Below, piece after piece: positions 50,426-53,734 of a stretch of DNA of 53,734 bases. Source of the stretch: an uncultured Clostridia bacterium (GTDB lineage Bacteria; Bacillota; Clostridia; Oscillospirales; CAG-272). The notes beneath the pieces were generated by a model. It was not told where the DNA came from, made no database searches, and worked only from the letters and a program-made list of their open reading frames with translations. Numbering within the stretch: the stretch's first letter is position 1; each line of letters starts with the position of its first letter. Made by a program: the position numbers and the translations under genes. Location of the stretch: positions 114,571 through 168,304 of the forward strand of contig CALWJX010000002.1 of the NCBI GenBank assembly GCA_944381085.1, written 5' to 3'.

Positions 50426-50710
50426 ATGGATATTATGTCATATATCAAGCCGGAACTCATTATTATTGTACCCGTTTTATACTGTATCGGTATGATACTT
50501 AAAAGCACAAGACTTGTAAACAAATGGATACCTCTGATATTGGGCGGTATATCCGTAATTTTGTGTCTTATATGGGTGCTGTCACGCAGTGATATAGGGA
50601 ATATACAAAGTTTTGTGGGGGCTTTGTTTACCGCTGTAACACAAGGCATTCTGACAGCCGGCTTGAGCGTATATATAAATCAGATCTACAATCAAATGAA
50701 AAAGAAATAG
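50426..50710 (+). CDS. Phage-type holin
   Basis: 94 residues with three hydrophobic helices ('LIIIVPVLYCIGMIL', 'WIPLILGGISVILCLIWVL', 'FVGALFTAVTQGILTAGLSV') and a basic C-terminus 'NQIYNQMKKK', matching phage holin families of Gram-positive hosts. Holins make membrane lesions that release cell-wall hydrolases or, in some systems such as TcdE of Clostridioides difficile, large proteins without signal peptides. No endolysin with a standard domain is next to it; the nearest candidate is the DUF1906 protein at 43729. Confidence 0.8.
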   Translation: MDIMSYIKPELIIIVPVLYCIGMILKSTRLVNKWIPLILGGISVILCLIWVLSRSDIGNIQSFVGALFTAVTQGILTAGLSVYINQIYNQMKKK

Positions 50711-50863
50711 AACATATAATAATAAGACAAAAGACTTCATAAAGCCACTTTTTTTATACTTGGCTTTAAGAAATCAAATGGGCGTACAAACTGTTTGTAA
50801 AAAGTGCACAAAAAACGGGACTGAAATTCTATCTTTCCGATATAAAAAAGTTAACATAAAATA

Positions 50864-50892
50864 TTGAATTTTTTATCTGCTTGTTGTATAAT
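50864..50892 (+). promoter_or_regulatory. Promoter of the EF-G-like gene
   Basis: TTGAAT, 17-base spacer, TATAAT, about 115 bases before the start. The leader holds a small CACGG/CCGTG hairpin close to the ribosome binding site. Confidence 0.7.
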
Positions 50893-51007
50893 TTATATAT
50901 TGGGTAATATTTATGGGTTGTATTTTATGCATATTTGAATATTAACGCAATAATATTAAAGAGGAAAGGTAAAACCACGGAATACCCGTGAGTGAAGGAA
51001 TTATTCT

Positions 51008-53053
51008 ATGGCGAATTACGACACCAAACAGATCAGAAACATCGCTCTCGCAGGACACGGCGGGTGCGGAAAAACTTCATTGACCGAAGCCATGCTTTTT
51101 GCAAGCGGAGGAACTGACAGACTCGGAAAAATATCCGACGGAAATACGGTCTGTGATTTTGACCAGGAAGAAAAGACAAGGGGATTTTCTCTTTCATCGT
51201 CCGTCGCGCATGTTTTTTGGAAAGATATAAAGATAAATATTATAGATACGCCGGGATATCTGGATTTTGAGGGTGAAGTCAATCAGGCGATACGTGTGGC
51301 GGACAGTGTTTTGATTTGCGTTGACGGAAAGGCGGGGCTTGAAGTCGGAACCGAGCTCGCGTGGGATAAAGCGCAGAGCGCCGGCATACCCAAGGCGTTT
51401 TTTATCAACAAGTGCGACGACCCCGACGCGCATTTCGGCGGGACATTCACAAAGCTGCACGAAAAATTCGGCACCTCTCTCTGTCCCGTGTTCATACCTG
51501 TCGGTAAGAGCGGTAAGGACATCATAATGATTGACCTCATTGATATGACGGCTTACAAATATGAGGACAGCGGCAAGAAAAGCCGGGTTGACATGACGCC
51601 CGAGCTTGAGAAAGAGGCAGCCAAATATAAGGATGTATTAAACGAGGCTTTGGCGGGTACATCTGACGAAATGATGACAAAATACTTCGACGGGGAAGAG
51701 TTTACCAAGGAAGAGGCGGTAAACGCCCTGCACGAGGGTATTATTGACGGCTCGATAACTCCAGTATACTGCGGCGCGGCGACAAAGCTTTGGGGCGTTG
51801 CGGCTATGATGGACTCGATAGCGGAATCCTTCCCACGCCACACCGCTAAAAAGAATGAAAAGAGTATCGACGGCAAAGATATAAAAATAGAGCCGGACGG
51901 CGACGCCGCGTTGTTTGTGTTCAAGACCGTCGCTGATCCGTTTGTCGGAAAAATGTCGTATTTCAAGGTGATGAACGGAAAGCTGAAAAGTGACGCCGTG
52001 CTCCATAACTACAGAAGCGGAGCTGAAGAAAAGCTCGCGCATATATACATAATGAAAGGCAATAAGCAGACAGAGGTCGAGGAGCTTTCCTGCGGAGATA
52101 TCGGAATGGTGTCAAAGCTGGCGGATACTAATACCAATGATACGCTGAGCGTTTCGGGCAGCGTCGCTTACAATACTGTCAAATATCCGACCCCGTATTA
52201 CTGCCGTGCCGTTCTTCCGGTGTCAGCTAAGGATGAAAGCAAAATCTCACAGTCTATTTCAAAAATGCTTGAAGAAGACATGACGATAAGGTATGAAAAC
52301 GACCCGGAGACAAAACAGCAGCTTATATACGGACTTGGAGATATGCACTTAGCGGTTTTGGCGGCGTCTCTCAAAAACCGTTTCGGCGTAAACATAAAGT
52401 ATGAGATACCGAAAATACCCTACCGGGAAAAGATAACCAAAACGGTTGACGTGGAGGGCAAACATAAAAAGCAGAACGGCGGTTCCGGACAGTTCGGCCA
52501 TGTATGGATAAAGTTTTCGCCGTCAGAAGAAGAAGGACTTACCTTTACCGTCTCGGTTGTGGGCGGAGTAGTCCCGAAAAACTTCAACCCGGCGGTAGAG
52601 AAGGGCTTGCAGGACGCAATGGTCAAGGGCGCTTACGGATATCCCATGACAAGACTTGCGGCGGATTTACACGACGGTTCGTATCATCCGGTCGATTCCG
52701 ACGAAATATCATTTAAGACCGCGGCGTCGATAGCTTATAAAAAATGCCTTGAACAAGCCGCCCCCGTATTGCTTGAGCCGATCGGCGACCTTGACGTTAC
52801 CGTTCCGGAATATATGGTCGGCGATATTATGGGGGACCTGAATAAACGTCGCGGCGCCGTTATGGGCATGGAAGGCGCCGAAAAAGAGGGATACACTACT
52901 GTTCACGCTTCTGTTCCGAAAGCCGAACTCTCTGACTATCCGACGGCCTTGAGGGCAATGACGCAGGGAAGAGGTCATTTTGAGTACAAAGTTACGGGAT
53001 ATGAAACGGTTCCCGCCGCGACCGCCGCTAAGGTTGTGGCAAACGAGAGCTGA
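51008..53053 (+). CDS. Elongation factor G-like GTPase (EF-G2 type paralogue)
   Basis: 681 residues, all five EF-G domains. It differs from translating EF-G at key places: G1 is 'GHGGCGKTSL' rather than AHIDAGKTT, switch I is 'EKTRGFSLSSS' rather than RGITI, and the catalytic His of 'DTPGHVDF' is Tyr84 ('DTPGYLDF'). G4 'NKCD' is kept. These changes are typical of the EF-G-2 subfamily, which binds GTP and ribosomes but has uncertain roles in translation, so the standard fusA is presumably elsewhere. Domain IV ('QNGGSGQFGHVWIKFSP' region) and domain V ('GRGHFEYKV') are intact. Monocistronic, with its own promoter and terminator. Confidence 0.9.
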   Translation: MANYDTKQIRNIALAGHGGCGKTSLTEAMLFASGGTDRLGKISDGNTVCDFDQEEKTRGFSLSSSVAHVFWKDIKINIIDTPGYLDFEGEVNQAIRVADSVLICVDGKAGLEVGTELAWDKAQSAGIPKAFFINKCDDPDAHFGGTFTKLHEKFGTSLCPVFIPVGKSGKDIIMIDLIDMTAYKYEDSGKKSRVDMTPELEKEAAKYKDVLNEALAGTSDEMMTKYFDGEEFTKEEAVNALHEGIIDGSITPVYCGAATKLWGVAAMMDSIAESFPRHTAKKNEKSIDGKDIKIEPDGDAALFVFKTVADPFVGKMSYFKVMNGKLKSDAVLHNYRSGAEEKLAHIYIMKGNKQTEVEELSCGDIGMVSKLADTNTNDTLSVSGSVAYNTVKYPTPYYCRAVLPVSAKDESKISQSISKMLEEDMTIRYENDPETKQQLIYGLGDMHLAVLAASLKNRFGVNIKYEIPKIPYREKITKTVDVEGKHKKQNGGSGQFGHVWIKFSPSEEEGLTFTVSVVGGVVPKNFNPAVEKGLQDAMVKGAYGYPMTRLAADLHDGSYHPVDSDEISFKTAASIAYKKCLEQAAPVLLEPIGDLDVTVPEYMVGDIMGDLNKRRGAVMGMEGAEKEGYTTVHASVPKAELSDYPTALRAMTQGRGHFEYKVTGYETVPAATAAKVVANES

Positions 53054-53110
53054 CTTAAAAACGCTTAGTTTGTATATAAAAAATAGAATCTTTTCAGTAT
53101 AACATGAATT

Positions 53111-53190
53111 GAGCATATCCGAAACCCCCGATAATGTTTTTCTTTAACATTTTATCAGATTTTTTCAGATATGCTCTTTATTTTTTCTTT
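53111..53190 (+). terminator. Terminator after the EF-G-like gene
   Basis: GAGCATATC pairs with GATATGCTC around a branched interior in which GATAATGTT can pair with AACATTTTATC; the stem is followed by TTTATTTTTTCTTTT. Confidence 0.8.
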
Positions 53191-53221
53191 TATGTTTATA
53201 TCACTGACGGAACATCATTAA

Positions 53222-53416
53222 AATAATACTATACATGACAAAAAGTACTTGGTTAGTATTCCCGATTGGTTTTGGATGATGTTTTATTCAAAGGAACGTA
53301 ATATAATAGGTTTTTTGGCGTATAGCAATATTCCTATGGAACAAGAGGTTCCTGCCGACGAAGACTTTGAAAGCTTTATTCGATATGAGTTTTCAAATTA
53401 TGATTGGGACACATAG
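53222..53416 (+). pseudogene. Remnant of a protein gene
   Basis: Open frame of 64 codons preceded by an in-frame stop (53219) and lacking a ribosome binding site. 'SIPDWFWMMFYSKERNIIGF' and 'EDFESFIRYEFSNYDWDT' look protein-like, and in-frame ATGs at 53276 and 53279 exist. No family is recognised. The 569 bases from 53054 to 53622 otherwise hold only the terminator and AT-rich sequence. Confidence 0.3.
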
Positions 53417-53622
53417 ACTATTAAGTGTGAAATTGCATATCTTCTTGATAATAAATTGCAGGGTGAAGTGAAGACGCAGACATAGACAAAACCGAGTGGG
53501 ATACACAACCGGAAGTATTAATACCAACCATAGTGATTGGAATTTTGGGATATTAAATATCAAAAAAATTTAAATTGAAAGGAGCTGTATATTTAGCATT
53601 GAATATTCATACAAGAACCATT

Positions 53623-53734
53623 ATGAAAAAAACGATTTGCATTTTAATGTTGTTGATCATGATCATAGTGTTTTCTTCCTGCTCAGACAGAATAGAAGGA
53701 TTAGAAAATTTTTCAGTTCATGATTCTTCAGTTG
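53623..53734 (+). CDS. Lipoprotein, N-terminal part (cut by window edge)
   Basis: Begins 'MKKTICILMLLIMIIVFSSC' with Lys-Lys, a hydrophobic stretch and lipobox 'FSSC' (Cys20), then 'DRIEGLENFSVHDSS' up to the window end. A GAAAGGAG site lies about 40 bases before this ATG, so the true start may be the in-frame TTG at 53599. The mature protein is unknown. Confidence 0.65.
   Translation, partial: MKKTICILMLLIMIIVFSSCSDRIEGLENFSVHDSSV

Noticed and set aside
43054..50710. Whole block as an integrated prophage
   Set aside because: Only a holin, an XhlA-like gene and a possible hydrolase are present; there is no integrase, terminase, portal, capsid or tail gene and no attachment repeats were seen.
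50741..50767. AAAGCCA/TGGCTTT hairpin as terminator of the holin operon
   Set aside because: The T run lies in the loop, not after the stem, on either strand; without a better structure I do not call a terminator here.
1..53734. tRNA or rRNA genes
   Set aside because: Reading the intergenic spaces gave no cloverleaf with the conserved TTC-G-A T-loop and no rRNA-like stretch; a tRNA search program would be needed to exclude them fully.

Overview
This window looks like a chromosomal segment of an uncultured gut-type Clostridia (Bacillota), probably Oscillospirales or a neighbouring order. That is an inference from gene content: a holB-ricT cluster, a two-subunit GlgC/GlgD glycogen locus, ECF transporters, AGGAGG ribosome binding sites, GTG and TTG starts, and strong TTGACA-N16/17-TATAAT promoters. 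Base composition is moderate, with clear AT-rich islands near 34.4-36.1 kb and 44.9-50 kb. I saw no rRNA, tRNA, CRISPR array or transposase.

Layout. 0-0.75 kb: the end of a sugar-phosphate isomerase-like gene. 0.9-6.9 kb (minus strand): housekeeping genes, namely PHP phosphoesterase, TtcA-like tRNA thiolase, TrmN6-like methyltransferase, a 57-residue ferredoxin, RicT, DNA polymerase III delta' and a CBS-pair protein. 7.1-12.2 kb (minus): a four-gene Gld-type ABC operon (ATPase, permease, GldG-like, DUF4340) behind a long leader with a terminator-like hairpin. 12.5-24.6 kb (plus): a complete glycogen locus, glgB-glgC-glgD-glgA-glgP plus a GH13 enzyme, followed by a FolC-like protein whose P-loop has decayed.

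24.6-34.3 kb (plus): a probable iron or metallophore island. A DtxR-like regulator is translationally coupled to a heterodimeric ABC transporter, a small Cys-containing protein and a full ECF transporter (S, T, double ATPase). An AraC regulator and then a DUF2325-DUF3793-flavodoxin operon follow. Three copies of the same operator-like element, GTTAG-N6-CTAAC, sit in front of the first and last operons and tie them into one candidate regulon. The regulator lacks the usual DtxR metal ligands.

34.4-36.2 kb: an AT-rich island with an S26-like peptidase, a GNAT protein and a YkgJ-type cysteine-cluster protein. 36.3-43.1 kb: a hexuronate/ketodeoxygluconate-type catabolic cluster (DUF2264, KDPG aldolase with an extra C-terminal domain, KDG kinase, GNAT, TIM-barrel isomerase, D-2-hydroxyacid dehydrogenase) plus a DUF5131 protein.

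43.2-50.7 kb: the most unusual block. On the plus strand it has a DUF1906 glycosidase-like protein, a four-Ig-domain protein with no signal peptide, an XhlA-like protein and a holin. Three inverted tandem leucine-rich-repeat lipoprotein genes, each with its own near-identical promoter repeat, split it. I propose it is a holin-assisted export or lysis cassette carrying a duplicating lipoprotein family. 50.8-53.1 kb: an EF-G-like GTPase paralogue. 53.2-53.7 kb: a gene remnant and the start of a lipoprotein gene cut by the window edge.
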